From Sinorhizobium sp. BG8 (GTDB lineage Bacteria; Pseudomonadota; Alphaproteobacteria; Rhizobiales; Rhizobiaceae), in contig NZ_CP044011.1 of NCBI RefSeq assembly GCF_016864555.1, positions 1,097,001 to 1,161,000 on the forward strand: a stretch of 64,000 nucleotides of DNA, written 5' to 3'. Both the position numbers and the translations under genes were made by a program. Below the pieces are notes generated by a model, which saw only the letters and a program-made list of their open reading frames with translations, did not search any database and had not been told where the DNA came from. Below are positions 1 through 10,028 of the stretch, one piece after another (position 1 is the stretch's first letter; every line of letters starts with the position of its first letter).

Positions 1-314
1 TCCTGATGGAGAATACCGCTCCCCGCCGTCATCCACTGCACGTCGCCGGCCCCCATCAGGCCCCGATTGCCAAGACTGTCGCCGTGCTCGACGGTTCCTG
101 CAAGCACGTAGGTGATCGTTTCGATGCCGCGATGAGGATGCCACGGGAAGCCCCGGATGTAATCCTTGGGATCGTCGTTGCGGAAATCGTCCATCATGAG
201 AAAAGGATCGGTCATCGAGGGATCCCCGAAGCCGAAGACGCGGTGCAGCTTCACGCCGGCGCCTTCCATGGTGGGGCGGGCAATACTCTCGTGCTTTACG
301 GGTCTGAGCGACAT
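1..314 (-). CDS. Pirin family protein (N-terminal part, runs off the window)
   Basis: The first 104 residues of a pirin-type bicupin are visible; the rest lies beyond the window edge. The four metal ligands known from human pirin have clear counterparts: His59 and His61 in the WHPHRG stretch, and His103 and Glu105 in the HQE stretch near the edge. Pirins are cytoplasmic iron-binding cupins; several bacterial members have quercetinase-like activity or act as redox-sensitive cofactors, and the true role of this one cannot be told. The ATG at 314 is the only reasonable start. It is divergent from the amidotransferase gene, with a 271-bp gap that holds no gene. Confidence 0.9.
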   Translation of the reverse strand, partial: MSLRPVKHESIARPTMEGAGVKLHRVFGFGDPSMTDPFLMMDDFRNDDPKDYIRGFPWHPHRGIETITYVLAGTVEHGDSLGNRGLMGAGDVQWMTAGSGILHQ

Positions 315-585
315 TGAGGTTCCTTTCGCGTGACTTGCTGGCCAATATAGGCTCCGCCATCCGCTTCAGAAACCATGAGCGGCGGAAACGCAGTGTTCAC
401 GCTCCGCTATAGTTTCGCCAAGATTGGCCTGTCCCTCGTTGCCTGTGAACCGCCCGATTCTTTCCAGGAGTTTACTTTCGTTAACGCATTTTTACCGAAT
501 ACGCCCGACAATCGGATGCGTCTTATGGTTAATGCCTCATGAATGCGCCGGATTGACGATGTCCGGCGAAGGAAGCGAGAACCTG

Positions 586-1404
586 ATGTGCCGCTGGGCA
601 GCCTACCGCGGAGAACCGCTCTACCTCGAAGAAATTGTTTCCTCGCCTGCACATTCCCTCATCGAACAGTCCCATTGCGCCACGCGCGCAAAGACGGCGA
701 CGAACGGCGATGGCTTCGGCATCGCCTGGTATGGTGACCACCCCCACCCGGGGCGCTACCGTGACATCCTGCCGGCCTGGTCGGACTGCAATCTGAAGAG
801 TCTCGCCCGCCAGATCAGATCACCGCTCTTCCTCGCCCACGTGCGCGCCGCCACCGGAGGCGGTACCCGGCGGGACAATTGTCATCCCTTCGTCCACGAT
901 GTCTGGTCGTTCATGCACAACGGCCAGATTTCGGATTTCGAGCATCTGCGCCGGCCTCTCGAAACCATGCTGGACAACGACCTCTATGCTGCGCGGACCG
1001 GTGCCACCGACTCCGAATTGCTGTTCCTGCTCGCACTGCAGTTCGGGCTCGACCGCGACCCGCTGGGGGCGGTTGCCGAGACGGTTGCCTTTGTGGAACG
1101 TCTGGCGGGCCACCTCGAGCGCAGGGTCCTCGTGCGCTTCACCGCCGCATTCTCGAACGGGCGGAAACTCTATGCCGTCCGCTATGCAACCGATTTCCGG
1201 GCACCCACGCTTTACGCTGCCCCGATGGGTGGCCGCGGCGGCTACTGCCTCGTATCGGAACCCCTCAACGATGATAGCGAGGCCTGGGTGGAAATCCCTG
1301 ATGGCTGCGCAGTGGTTCTTGATGAGGACGGCGTGGATGTTTGCCTGTTCTCACCGGCCGGGCGTCCCGCCGAGGCGATCGAGAAGCTGGCACTGGCGCT
1401 CTAG
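586..1404 (+). CDS. Class II glutamine amidotransferase (YafJ/DUG3-like)
   Basis: A 272-residue N-terminal-nucleophile glutaminase domain with no synthase partner domain. The start is set by chemistry: Cys2, exposed after Met removal, is the catalytic nucleophile, so ATG 586 (behind GGAAGCGAGA) is chosen over in-frame upstream codons. Other family marks are NGDGFGIAWY near residue 40, HVRAATGG near 85 (Arg/Gly of the glutamine pocket) and HNGQ near 111. Relatives include E. coli YafJ, EgtC and yeast Dug3, which hydrolyse gamma-glutamyl bonds; the substrate here is unknown. It converges with coaBC, whose stop lies about 80 bp away on the other strand. Confidence 0.88.
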   Translation: MCRWAAYRGEPLYLEEIVSSPAHSLIEQSHCATRAKTATNGDGFGIAWYGDHPHPGRYRDILPAWSDCNLKSLARQIRSPLFLAHVRAATGGGTRRDNCHPFVHDVWSFMHNGQISDFEHLRRPLETMLDNDLYAARTGATDSELLFLLALQFGLDRDPLGAVAETVAFVERLAGHLERRVLVRFTAAFSNGRKLYAVRYATDFRAPTLYAAPMGGRGGYCLVSEPLNDDSEAWVEIPDGCAVVLDEDGVDVCLFSPAGRPAEAIEKLALAL

Positions 1405-1482
1405 GGCCGAAGCGAGGCGGTGCGGCAACAGATCCGCGGCCGCGGCCAATTTCCGCCCTGAAGCCGTCCCTCGCGGCGCTCC

Positions 1483-2712
1483 TCAGCGGGGCTTCCTCGC
1501 CGCTGGCTCCGTCGTGCGCTCCGCAATCAGCGCCGCCAGACGTTCCGCCACCTCTTCCTTGGCGAGTTCGGGCCACTGTTCGGTGCCGCCGGCCGAAATG
1601 ATCCTGACGCTGTTTCTGGGGCCTCCCATGATGCCGGTCGCTGGAGAGACATCGTTTGCGACGATGAAGTCGGCGCCCTTGCGCTGAAGCTTGGCGCGCC
1701 CGTTCTCCTCCACATTCTGGGTTTCCGCGGCAAAACCGATCACGAGCTTCGGCCGCAGCGCATGATGGCCAATCGTCTTGAGGATGTCCGGGTTCTCCGC
1801 AAGCTGGAGGGCCGGGGGCACGCCGTCGGCCTGTTTCTTCACCTTTTCGGATGCCTCGGAGGCGACGCGCCAGTCCGCGACGGCCGCCACCATGACAGCA
1901 ATGTCGGCGGGAAGTTCGGCGAGCACGGCGTTCAACATTTCCTCCGCGCGCTCGACCCGCACGACGGTGACGCCTTCGGGATCGGGAATGGTCACCGGAC
2001 CGGTGACCAGCGCAACGTCTGCGCCGAGCTTTGCGAGAGCTGCGGCTATCGCATGCCCCTGACGGCCGGATGAGCGGTTGGCTATGTAGCGGACGGGATC
2101 TATGGGCTCGTGCGTCGGGCCCGACGTCACAATCGCCTTTCTCCCGGCGAGTGGTTTCGGTTGGTCGTCGAGCAGGGTTTCAGCGCGTGCCACGATCTCC
2201 AGCGGCTCGGCCATGCGTCCGGCTCCTGCCTCTCCGCTCTCGGCCATCTCGCCGCTGTTCGGGCCGATGAACCGGATGTGGTCGGCGCGAAGCGTCTCGA
2301 CGTTTCTCCGGGTTGCAGGATGCGCCCACATCTTCGGGTTCATCGCCGGAGCGACCAAGACCGGACGATCGGTGGCGAGCAGAATGGTCGAGGCGAGGTC
2401 GTCCGCAAGTCCGTTCGCCATCTTCGCCATGAGGTCGGCGGTGGCCGGCGCGACGATCACCAGGTCGCACTCCCGCGCCAGCCGGATGTGGCCGACGTCT
2501 TGCTCGTCCTCGCGCGAGAACACGTCCGTATAGACGCGATCGGCTGCGAGCGCGCCCACGGCAAGTGGCGTCACGAATTGCTGCGCACCCGCGGTCATGA
2601 CCGGACGCACGGCTGCCCCGCGCTCGCGAAGGCGGCGGATCAGGTCAAGGCTCTTGTAGGCCGCGATGCCGCCCGAGATGATGAGGAGAATACGTTTGCC
2701 GGCTACGGACAT
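1483..2712 (-). CDS. coaBC: Bifunctional phosphopantothenoylcysteine decarboxylase / phosphopantothenate-cysteine ligase
   Basis: A 409-residue CoaBC carrying out two consecutive steps of coenzyme A synthesis: ligation of cysteine to 4'-phosphopantothenate (C-terminal CoaB), then FMN-dependent decarboxylation (N-terminal CoaC). Visible CoaC marks are the flavin-binding SGGIAAYKS near residue 13, catalytic His75 and PAMNPKMW at 122-129. CoaB marks are TSGPTHEPIDPVRYI from about 197 and the SSGRQG loop. The start at 2712 has CGGAG 8 bp upstream. The cysteine usually found in the ACGD-type substrate clamp (Cys158 in E. coli) is not present: the stretch reads MAESGEAGAGRM, with Ser159 at the aligned spot. 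Other rhizobia place ubiB directly upstream; here two unrelated genes intervene. Confidence 0.96.
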   Translation of the reverse strand: MSVAGKRILLIISGGIAAYKSLDLIRRLRERGAAVRPVMTAGAQQFVTPLAVGALAADRVYTDVFSREDEQDVGHIRLARECDLVIVAPATADLMAKMANGLADDLASTILLATDRPVLVAPAMNPKMWAHPATRRNVETLRADHIRFIGPNSGEMAESGEAGAGRMAEPLEIVARAETLLDDQPKPLAGRKAIVTSGPTHEPIDPVRYIANRSSGRQGHAIAAALAKLGADVALVTGPVTIPDPEGVTVVRVERAEEMLNAVLAELPADIAVMVAAVADWRVASEASEKVKKQADGVPPALQLAENPDILKTIGHHALRPKLVIGFAAETQNVEENGRAKLQRKGADFIVANDVSPATGIMGGPRNSVRIISAGGTEQWPELAKEEVAERLAALIAERTTEPAARKPR

Positions 2713-2863
2713 GGGGTACTCCGAATACTGCAGGCCTGAACTGTCACGCCCGTCGAAAGCCAGCTGGCGGGCGGTCGGCACTGTCGTAGCTGTTCCCGCG
2801 TCGAATTCCAAGATGCAACGGGGTGCGCAATGCGTCGGTCATGGTCGCGAGGCGGAACGCCCT

Positions 2864-3667
2864 TCACGAACCCTCGTCCGGAATGTTGAGAATGTGTCCG
2901 CAGGCCTTGCAATGCACTGCGTCGGCATCGTGCCGGCCAAGACCGCACTCCGGGCAGGAATAGGTCACCTTGTAGGGGCGGACGATCGCCTGGGCGAGGC
3001 GCACGAAAAGCGAGATGCCGATGATCATCGTCACGATCGAGGTCAGCTTTCCGAGCGTCCCCGGCAGCGTAATGTCGCCAAAGCCTGTGGTGGTCACGGT
3101 CGCGACTGTGAAATAGAGGGCGTCCACGAAGCCGGCGGCCCCTTCGTCCGCGTAGAAGAAGTTGCTGTAGACGAAGCCGGTCACCACGAAGAGGAAGACC
3201 ACGAAGTTTACGCAGGCCTGTATCACGTCCTCGTAGGCCTGGTAGCCCCGGCGCCGCAGGAACAGGGTGACCAGCTTGCTCTGGCTGATGGCCCAGATCC
3301 TGAGCACGCGAAGAAAGGCGAAGTTCGAGAGCTGGTTCGGAAAGAGCAGTGTTGCGAGGATGATGAAGTCGACCCACGTGAGCGGGCGCGTTAGCCAGTA
3401 GCGAAGGTTGGGGGCGATCAGCGCGCGAGCCGCCAGTTCGAACGCAATGACGGCTGCAACGGCAAAGTCGATCACCACGTAGGAGGGGCCCTTGCGCAGG
3501 TAGGGCCCGGCGAGGAAGAACAGGATGACCGCCACGTCGATCAAGAGCATCGCGATCTGGAACTGGACGGCTGATGCATCCCCGCCGAAGTAAAGCTGTC
3601 TGAGACGACGCCGAAGCGCGTCGACCAAAGGCTGTCTCCGTGTGTCTGGATGCGGCTCGTCCATCAT
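2864..3667 (-). CDS. Voltage-gated-type potassium channel with C-terminal zinc ribbon
   Basis: A 267-residue six-segment channel. Predicted membrane segments lie at about 36-56, 62-84, 97-113, 115-138 (an S4-like stretch with Arg120, Arg123 and a later RRR), 148-170 and 207-229. The pore loop holds the selectivity filter TTTGFGD at 192-198, diagnostic of potassium channels. After S6 the cytoplasmic tail is a compact treble of two CxxC knuckles (Cys238/Cys241 and Cys253/Cys256), a rubredoxin- or zinc-ribbon-like module in place of the usual RCK/TrkA domain. An upstream TTG is possible, but ATG 3667 or 3664 is preferred. It lies between coaBC and the FecR-type gene on the same strand. Gating ligand and physiological role are not known. 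Confidence 0.85.
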   Translation of the reverse strand: MMDEPHPDTRRQPLVDALRRRLRQLYFGGDASAVQFQIAMLLIDVAVILFFLAGPYLRKGPSYVVIDFAVAAVIAFELAARALIAPNLRYWLTRPLTWVDFIILATLLFPNQLSNFAFLRVLRIWAISQSKLVTLFLRRRGYQAYEDVIQACVNFVVFLFVVTGFVYSNFFYADEGAAGFVDALYFTVATVTTTGFGDITLPGTLGKLTSIVTMIIGISLFVRLAQAIVRPYKVTYSCPECGLGRHDADAVHCKACGHILNIPDEGS

Positions 3668-3706
3668 TCCCGACAATTTATACCAAGGACCGGCGATAGG
3701 AAGCCC

Positions 3707-6700
3707 TCAGAACTTGGCCCTGATCGTGCCGAGGATCGTGCGGCCGGGACCCGGAATGCCGTATGCCACCTCGAAGTCGTTGTCGAAGGCATTGAGGAGC
3801 TGGAGCCCCGCTTCAAGATGGCCGCTGTCGGATTTCCACCCGAATGCGATGTCTGTGGTGTTGTAGTCGTCGATCTCGGCGCCGATTTTTGCACCGACGC
3901 GGGGTCCCACGAAGGTCTGGGCGACGGTTGCCTTCCAGCGCGCCTCGCTGACGTAGGTGAAGCCGACCTGCCCCACATAGTCGGGGATCAGCGGAACGCC
4001 GAAGTCACCTCCCGTGACGGGGGTGGTATCCTCGCTGTCGTTCCAGCTCATCGTGCCGAATGCCCCGAGCCCGCCGCCGATCCAGTAGTTGGCGCTGATG
4101 CTGAACCGGTCGATCTTGCCCGTGATCGTGTCGAAGTATCCGAGCAGACCCGGGATTTCCATGGCTACGCCGTCGAACGTCTGGTGCTGGTACTCGACGG
4201 CCGTGAAAAACCTCTCGCTCCACTCCGCATCCCACCGCACCGCTGCGGTCTCCGTCTGGCCGCCGATGAAGAGGGAAAGGTCGAGCGGCGCAAGGCCGAC
4301 GGTAGAGATCGGGGACAACGTGTAGTTCGTCGGCATCTGCGTGTCCTGGCGATAGTAGGCACGCAGCCAGTGGTTCTCGATCGGCGCCCAGGCGACCCCA
4401 ATGCGAGGATCGACCTTGCGAGAGACGTCGCCGTTGTCGATCCAGGTCGCGTAGGCTCCCCCCTCGAACTGGAGGTCGTTCGAAACATCCCAGGTCACGT
4501 TCGCATAGAGGCGGGCCGCGTCGCCGTCGCTCGAAAACTCCAGAGGATCGAAGCTGAAATTCCGGATGAGGTCCCACGAATACTCGGACACTTCGCTATC
4601 GAAGCGGCTGCCCTCGGCCCGTAACGCACCGTCAGCGGTCCGACGCCGAAGAGATGGCTGACGCCGTATGTCAAATTCTTGTCGCGGAAAGACTGTTCCA
4701 CCATGAAGGGGCCGTAAGAGTTCTCCATGTAGAAGCTCTGGTCGGTGTGCGTCCTCGACGCGACGGCGAAGGCCTGGATCACATTCTCGTCGGAAATCAC
4801 ATGGTTCCAGGCGCCGCCGACTTCCCGCACCTTGGTCGTTCTCTCGTCAAACGGCGTCGGAAAATCGGATTGCCCCGGGAAACCCCTCTCGACGTTGCGC
4901 GTATTCGCGAAAAGGAAGATGCCATCGGTAAGGCTTGGCCGCATGCCCAACTCGAACACCGCCCCCTCGAGATTGTTCTCGTCGTTCGTGCGCTCGCTCT
5001 GCGGGTGCGACGTCACGCCCTGGAAGTAGTAGCTGAGCGGAATTGTCGAATAGTTGGTGCCCTGCAGGAGGATGTCGCTGAACCAGCCGGTCTCGCCGCC
5101 GATGGAATTGAATCCGCCGCCGATGCCGCCCTCGAAGAAGCTTCTCGTCTCAAGCGAGTTGCGGCGTGTTTCCGAAGCGACGAACAGCGGATCGAGGATC
5201 CGCCCCTGCATCACGGACGACACCGTCCCCGATCCACCCTGTATCCGCTCGTCCGGTGAAAGCAGCGGATAGTAGCCGATGAAAGGGGAAACCCGTCCGT
5301 CGGCTGCCTCATCGAGATAGGTCGACGACTTGAAGAGATCACGGCTGCGAGCGGCGTAGTACTGGCCCCATTCGCTGAGCCCCAGATTGTCCAGTGTGAC
5401 CCCCAGGTAGGAGTTAGCCTGGCGGTTCGCATCATATCCGGAATAGAAGCCGCCGCGGGCCTCGCGCCGCCGCAACGCCTCGCGCGCCTGGATGATCGCG
5501 TCATCGGCGCGGTACTGGTCCATGGCAATGCCGGCGCGGATCAGTGGAATGGAAGGGTTGTCGCGATCGAACCGGTCGGCGTTGTCCAGCGCCTGCGTCG
5601 CTTCGGCATCGGAGCCCAGCTGATAGCTGGCGATCGCAATCCCGATCAGGCTGTCGCCATAGGTGGGATTGACGGCGGAGGCCTCGAGAAGGACCTGCTC
5701 GCCCTCTGTGGTCTTGCCGATCCGCAACAGATAGCGACCCTTCGCGGCAAGCACGGCATAGGATTGCGGATCGAGGGACTCGGCGATGTCGATCTCGGCC
5801 TTGGCAGCCTTCACCTGATCATTGTCCAGGAGGAAACGGGCATAGTTCGCGCGCAGAACCGCGCTTTCCGGATTGAGCGAAATCGCAAGCTGGTGGGCGG
5901 CATCCGCTTCCACGATCGCATTGCGCTCGCTCTGGACAAGGCCGATCTCGTTCCAGACGGCGTCAGAGCCCGGAGCAACTTCGGCCGCACGCGTCAACTC
6001 CTTGAGAGCGCCGTCGAGATCGCTCGAAACCGATGTCCTGTAACGCGCACTGATGAGAAGCGAAGAGGCATCGTCGGGGTCTATGGCCCGCGCCCGCGCG
6101 AGCGCCTCCTGTACCTCCTCGCGCCGGTCGAGCTGGAATGCGAGATCGGCGCGCATTGCCGGTAGCCGCGCATCCTCAGGGAAACGCTTCTCCGCCTCCC
6201 TGAGGATTTCGATGGCCTCGACCTGGCCGCGCGTGAAGAAGACGGCAATGGCTCTGGCCAAGGCAGCCGTCGGATCGTCCCCATAGGCGCCTTCGGAAGG
6301 TGGTGTCGCATGCCCGTCGGGATCGGCGAGGCTTTCAGCGAACCATCGGCCGTAGGCGGCGGCTGCCCGGCGGTTGCGCGGCAGGCTGGGTGCCGCCTCG
6401 GCAAAGAGGCGCGCCGCTTCGGCATAGCGCAGCTCCTGGCCGGCGATCATTGCCTCGACCAGTTTCGCCCGCGCCTCGAGTGGCGATGGCAGGGGGCGCC
6501 GCAACTGCGCGAGCGCATCGCGCGCGGCCGCGCGGCCTTCCTCACCGAGCGCAACCTCGGCAAGGGCTACCCAATCCTCGGGCGTTCGCGTGTCCGGTGA
6601 CTTCTCAAGAATTCGCAGCCTCTCCGCCCGTGTCTGCGTCGTGCCGAGGCCGCTTATCGGCAGCGTTGCGAACGCATCGCGCAGTTCGCCGTAGAGAAGG

Positions 6701-7293
6701 ATCTGTTCCCGTTCCTCGAGGTCCACGAGCACGTACTTGCGGGGCGCCTGTCCGATCGCCGCATAGGCGCCTTCGCCCTGGTTGACCGTGACTGATCCCT
6801 GGGCATTGTAGAGCTCGACGGTGCCCTCGAGCACCGAGAGTGTCGTCTCGCCGTTCCCTCCGACCCGGAGATTCCAGTCCGTACCCCGGATAGCTGCGGC
6901 CGCTGCCGGAGTTTCGATGGTCAGGCCGCTGCCGCCGCGGCCCGCCCGTCCCCACAACACTCCGGACTTCAGCTCGAATTCGCTGTTGGCGGTGCCGTCG
7001 ATCTTCTTGACGAGCAGCGTCGTGTTGCGCCCCATGCGCATCTGGGTCCTGTCGGCGAAGAGAATGGCAAGCTGGCCATTGGCGTTCGTGCGAAGTGTAT
7101 CGCCGGCCAGAAGGTCCTGATTGACTTCGACGGAACGCCAGTTCGAAATGTCGATGAACCGGACTTCTTCTCCCGACTTGCGCGAAATGACGGAACCGTC
7201 CGGCGTGGACGCGCGCGGATAGATCTCGGCTGCAGACGGCAGCACGCTCCCGACCACCGCCAAGGTGGCAATGCCAAGCTTCAAATTCCGCAT
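3707..7293 (-). CDS. FecR-domain / TPR / outer-membrane beta-barrel protein, one frameshift
   Basis: About 1,195 residues once one missing base is restored. Order of parts: signal peptide (1-22, cleavage after SAA), a FecR domain (about 30-190, with GDTLRT, GVLWGRAG and RGTDWNLRVG), a helical TPR array (about 210-620), then a long beta-rich barrel ending in AKF. The last 30 residues (NAFD...YGIPGPGRTILG) resemble the C-terminal strand of TonB-dependent receptors. The frame breaks at 4618-4620, where the coding strand reads TACGGGCCGAG; a fourth G gives Y-G-A-E-G and continues into the barrel. Periplasmic TPRs joined to a barrel recall PgaA/BcsC polysaccharide exporters, but the FecR module is not part of those. 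No ECF sigma or FecI-like gene is adjacent. Function unknown. Confidence 0.82.
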
Positions 7294-7429
7294 GTCTGTC
7301 TTAGATCGCCCACTCTCGACCGGGCGGACTATGCGTGCATTGCAGCGCAGCTGTCAACTTGACGGTGATGCGAGACCCAGCAATGTCCCGGTTGTCCGGA
7401 GCGCATTGATGCAGATTGGCCGCAACGCT

Positions 7430-9004
7430 CTATGTGAGTGTCCAGGCGATATAGACGAGTGTCAGGGCGATCAACCAGAGCGCAAAACGGCCGGAACGCG
7501 AGTGGCGGGCCTCCGAACGCCCGATCGCCTCGGCAGTGTCTGCATCGAACCTGAAGCCGCTGTCGGCCATGGCCGAGAGGTCGAGGGAGAGTTTCTCTGC
7601 CTTCGCCGCGATCTCGGGTGCTGCCTCTGCCAGGCGAAGCGCGGCGTGGGCGCCCTCGCGCAGGTCCGCGAGAAGGCGTTTCGGCCCGAGATTGTCGCGG
7701 ATCCAGCCGCCGACCACCGGTTCCGATGCCTTCCACATGTTGAAGCGCGGATTGAGCGTACGCGCGACACCTTCCACGACCACCATCGTCTTCTGGAGCA
7801 TGACGAGCTCAGGGCGTGTCTCCATGTCGAAGAGTTCCGTCACCTCGAAGAGTAGGGTGAGGAGCTTCGCCATGGAAATGGTTTCGGCGGGCTGTCCATG
7901 GATCGGCTCGCCGATGGCCCGGATCGCCTGCGCGAAACTCGCGACGTCATGGTAGGCCGGAACGTATCCGGCTTCGAAGTGTACGTTCGCGACACGCACG
8001 TAGTCGCGGGTAATGAAGCCGTAGAGGATTTCGGCGAGGAACCGCCGCTCCTTGCGCGACAGACGTCCGACAATCCCCATGTCGACCGCGACGATCATGC
8101 CCTGATCGTCGACGAAGAGATTGCCCTGATGCATGTCGGCGTGGAAGAAGCCGTCCCGCAAGGTATGGCGGAGGAAGGACTGGATCAGGGTGTCTGCAAG
8201 CTGGTCGAGATTGTGGCCGGCAGCCCGCAATCCCTCGACATCGGACATCTTGACGCCGTCGATCCATTCCATGGTCACGACATCGCGCCCGGTGCGCTCC
8301 CAATCCACCTTGGGAACCCGGAAACCCGGATCGTTGCGTGTGTTCTCCCCGAGTTCGGAGAGAGCCGCCGCCTCGAGCCGCAGGTCCATTTCTATGCGTG
8401 TCGTCTGCTCGAGCGTGCGCGTGACCTCGATTGCCTTGAGCCGGCGCGTCTGCGGCAGCAACCGCTCCTGCATCCGCGCAACGAGGTACATGACCTCTAT
8501 GTCGGCAGCAAAACGCTGGCGGACGCCGGGGCGTACGACCTTCACTGCCACCTGGCGCTCGCCGGCGTTGTCCCGCACTGTTCCCGGATGAACCTGTGCG
8601 ATGGAAGCTGCCGCAATAGGTTCGCCGAGACTTACATATAAGTCCTCGACCGGGCGTCCCAGTGACCCTTCGATATTGGCGACCGCCGCCTCGCGGGGAA
8701 ATGTCGCCATGCTGTCCTGCAGGAGGGAGAGGTCATCGGCAAAGGCAGCGCCGACGACATCGGGGCGCGTCGCGAGGAACTGCCCCATCTTCACATAGGA
8801 GGGACCCAGGCGTTCAATGGCGCGGGCGAGACGGTCGTTGCGCCCCGTTTCAGGGACGCGACGGCGTGCGAACAGGCCGGCAGTCGCACGCACCATGCGC
8901 GCGGAGGCGGGCATGTCATGCTCCGGAAGGGCCGAAATCACGCCTTCGCGCACGAGAACCCATCCGACTCTCACCAGCCGGAAATATGCACCGAAGACGC
9001 TCAT
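7430..9004 (-). CDS. ubiB: UbiB atypical kinase/ATPase of ubiquinone biosynthesis
   Basis: A 524-residue ABC1/ADCK-family protein needed for assembly or function of the ubiquinone-synthesis complex. Visible are the family KxGQ signature (KMGQFLATRPD near residue 71), the AAASIAQVH stretch of the alanine-rich loop, the catalytic-type HADMHQGNLF, and the metal-binding VDMGIVGR. A hydrophobic C-terminal segment (about 506-523) should anchor it to the inner membrane, as in E. coli UbiB. It follows ubiE by 52 bp on the same strand, so the two are probably co-transcribed. Confidence 0.95.
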   Translation of the reverse strand: MSVFGAYFRLVRVGWVLVREGVISALPEHDMPASARMVRATAGLFARRRVPETGRNDRLARAIERLGPSYVKMGQFLATRPDVVGAAFADDLSLLQDSMATFPREAAVANIEGSLGRPVEDLYVSLGEPIAAASIAQVHPGTVRDNAGERQVAVKVVRPGVRQRFAADIEVMYLVARMQERLLPQTRRLKAIEVTRTLEQTTRIEMDLRLEAAALSELGENTRNDPGFRVPKVDWERTGRDVVTMEWIDGVKMSDVEGLRAAGHNLDQLADTLIQSFLRHTLRDGFFHADMHQGNLFVDDQGMIVAVDMGIVGRLSRKERRFLAEILYGFITRDYVRVANVHFEAGYVPAYHDVASFAQAIRAIGEPIHGQPAETISMAKLLTLLFEVTELFDMETRPELVMLQKTMVVVEGVARTLNPRFNMWKASEPVVGGWIRDNLGPKRLLADLREGAHAALRLAEAAPEIAAKAEKLSLDLSAMADSGFRFDADTAEAIGRSEARHSRSGRFALWLIALTLVYIAWTLT

Positions 9005-9056
9005 GCGAGGGTAACTCGTGCCACGCAGGCGAGCATGTTCTCGTCGTCCGGCACCA

Positions 9057-9833
9057 TCAGAGCTTCCAGCCGGAATGCAGGGCGGCGATGCCGCCGGTGA
9101 AGTTCGTGAAAGTCACGCGTTCGAAACCGGCATTCCTGATCATCGCGGCGAAATCCGCCTGGTTCGGGAACTTGCGGATCGATTCCACCAGATACTGATA
9201 GGGTTCGGCGTCGCCGGTGATCATCTTTCCGAATTGCGGGATCGCCTTGAACGACCACGCCTCATAGAACCGGTCGAGCAGCGGCATTTCCACTTCGGAG
9301 AACTCCAGCACCAGGAGCCGCCCTCCGCGCTTCAATACCCGGTAGGCTTCCGAAAGAGCCACATCGATGCGCGGTACGTTTCGAATTCCGAAAGCGATCG
9401 TGTAGGCATCGAAACTTCCGGACTCGAAAGGAAGTTCCTCGGCATTGGCCTCAACGAAATCGAGATTGGCGGTGAGTTTTTTCTGTGCGGCACGGTCCGC
9501 CCCGACGCCGAGCATGGAACCGTTGATGTCAAGCACGGTTACGTGGGCCTGGCGGTCCGAGGCCTCGACGATGCGGAACGCGATGTCGCCGGTGCCGCCG
9601 GCGACATCGAGCGCGCGGAAGTTCGGATCACGGCGCGGGTTGAGGGCCGCGATCATCGCATCCTTCCACGCCCGATGGAGGCCCGCGGACATGACGTCGT
9701 TCATGACGTCATAGCGCTTGGCGACCTTGTGGAATACGTCATTGACCAGCGCCTGCTTCTCGCCGCTGGCAACGTCCCGGAATCCGTAGGACGTTTCCAT
9801 TCCACCGTCGGCGGAAGTGCGTTGCTCGCTCAT
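9057..9833 (-). CDS. ubiE: Demethylmenaquinone/2-methoxy-6-polyprenyl-benzoquinol C-methyltransferase
   Basis: A 258-residue SAM-dependent C-methyltransferase of ubiquinone synthesis. The UbiE/COQ5 signature [17 protein letters not shown] lies near residue 40, the SAM-binding motif [13 protein letters not shown] near 75, and a second family signature around [21 protein letters not shown] 9833 ([12 protein letters not shown]) fits the family length; longer upstream readings run through non-conserved sequence. It is divergent from mutM with a 195-bp gap and leads into ubiB. Confidence 0.96.
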   Translation of the reverse strand: MSEQRTSADGGMETSYGFRDVASGEKQALVNDVFHKVAKRYDVMNDVMSAGLHRAWKDAMIAALNPRRDPNFRALDVAGGTGDIAFRIVEASDRQAHVTVLDINGSMLGVGADRAAQKKLTANLDFVEANAEELPFESGSFDAYTIAFGIRNVPRIDVALSEAYRVLKRGGRLLVLEFSEVEMPLLDRFYEAWSFKAIPQFGKMITGDAEPYQYLVESIRKFPNQADFAAMIRNAGFERVTFTNFTGGIAALHSGWKL

Positions 9834-10028
9834 CTCTATACTCCACATGCGTGTTTCGTCGGACCGGATCGCCCAGACCATAACCAATAGACGGTTCCCG
9901 CACCATCCAAGCCTTTGCGGCGGGGTGCGGCATTGCCGCGCTGGTATATAGGACATAGATGGGCGATAGGGAAATGCCCGGTGCGGTCGAAACCGTCGCA
10001 GGGTTAAAGTGTGTTCCAGGAGCAGCAA

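Noticed and set aside
3707-4591. Separate small outer-membrane protein gene downstream of the FecR-TPR gene
   Set aside because: Its frame lacks a ribosome-binding site, and one inserted G joins it smoothly to the preceding gene.
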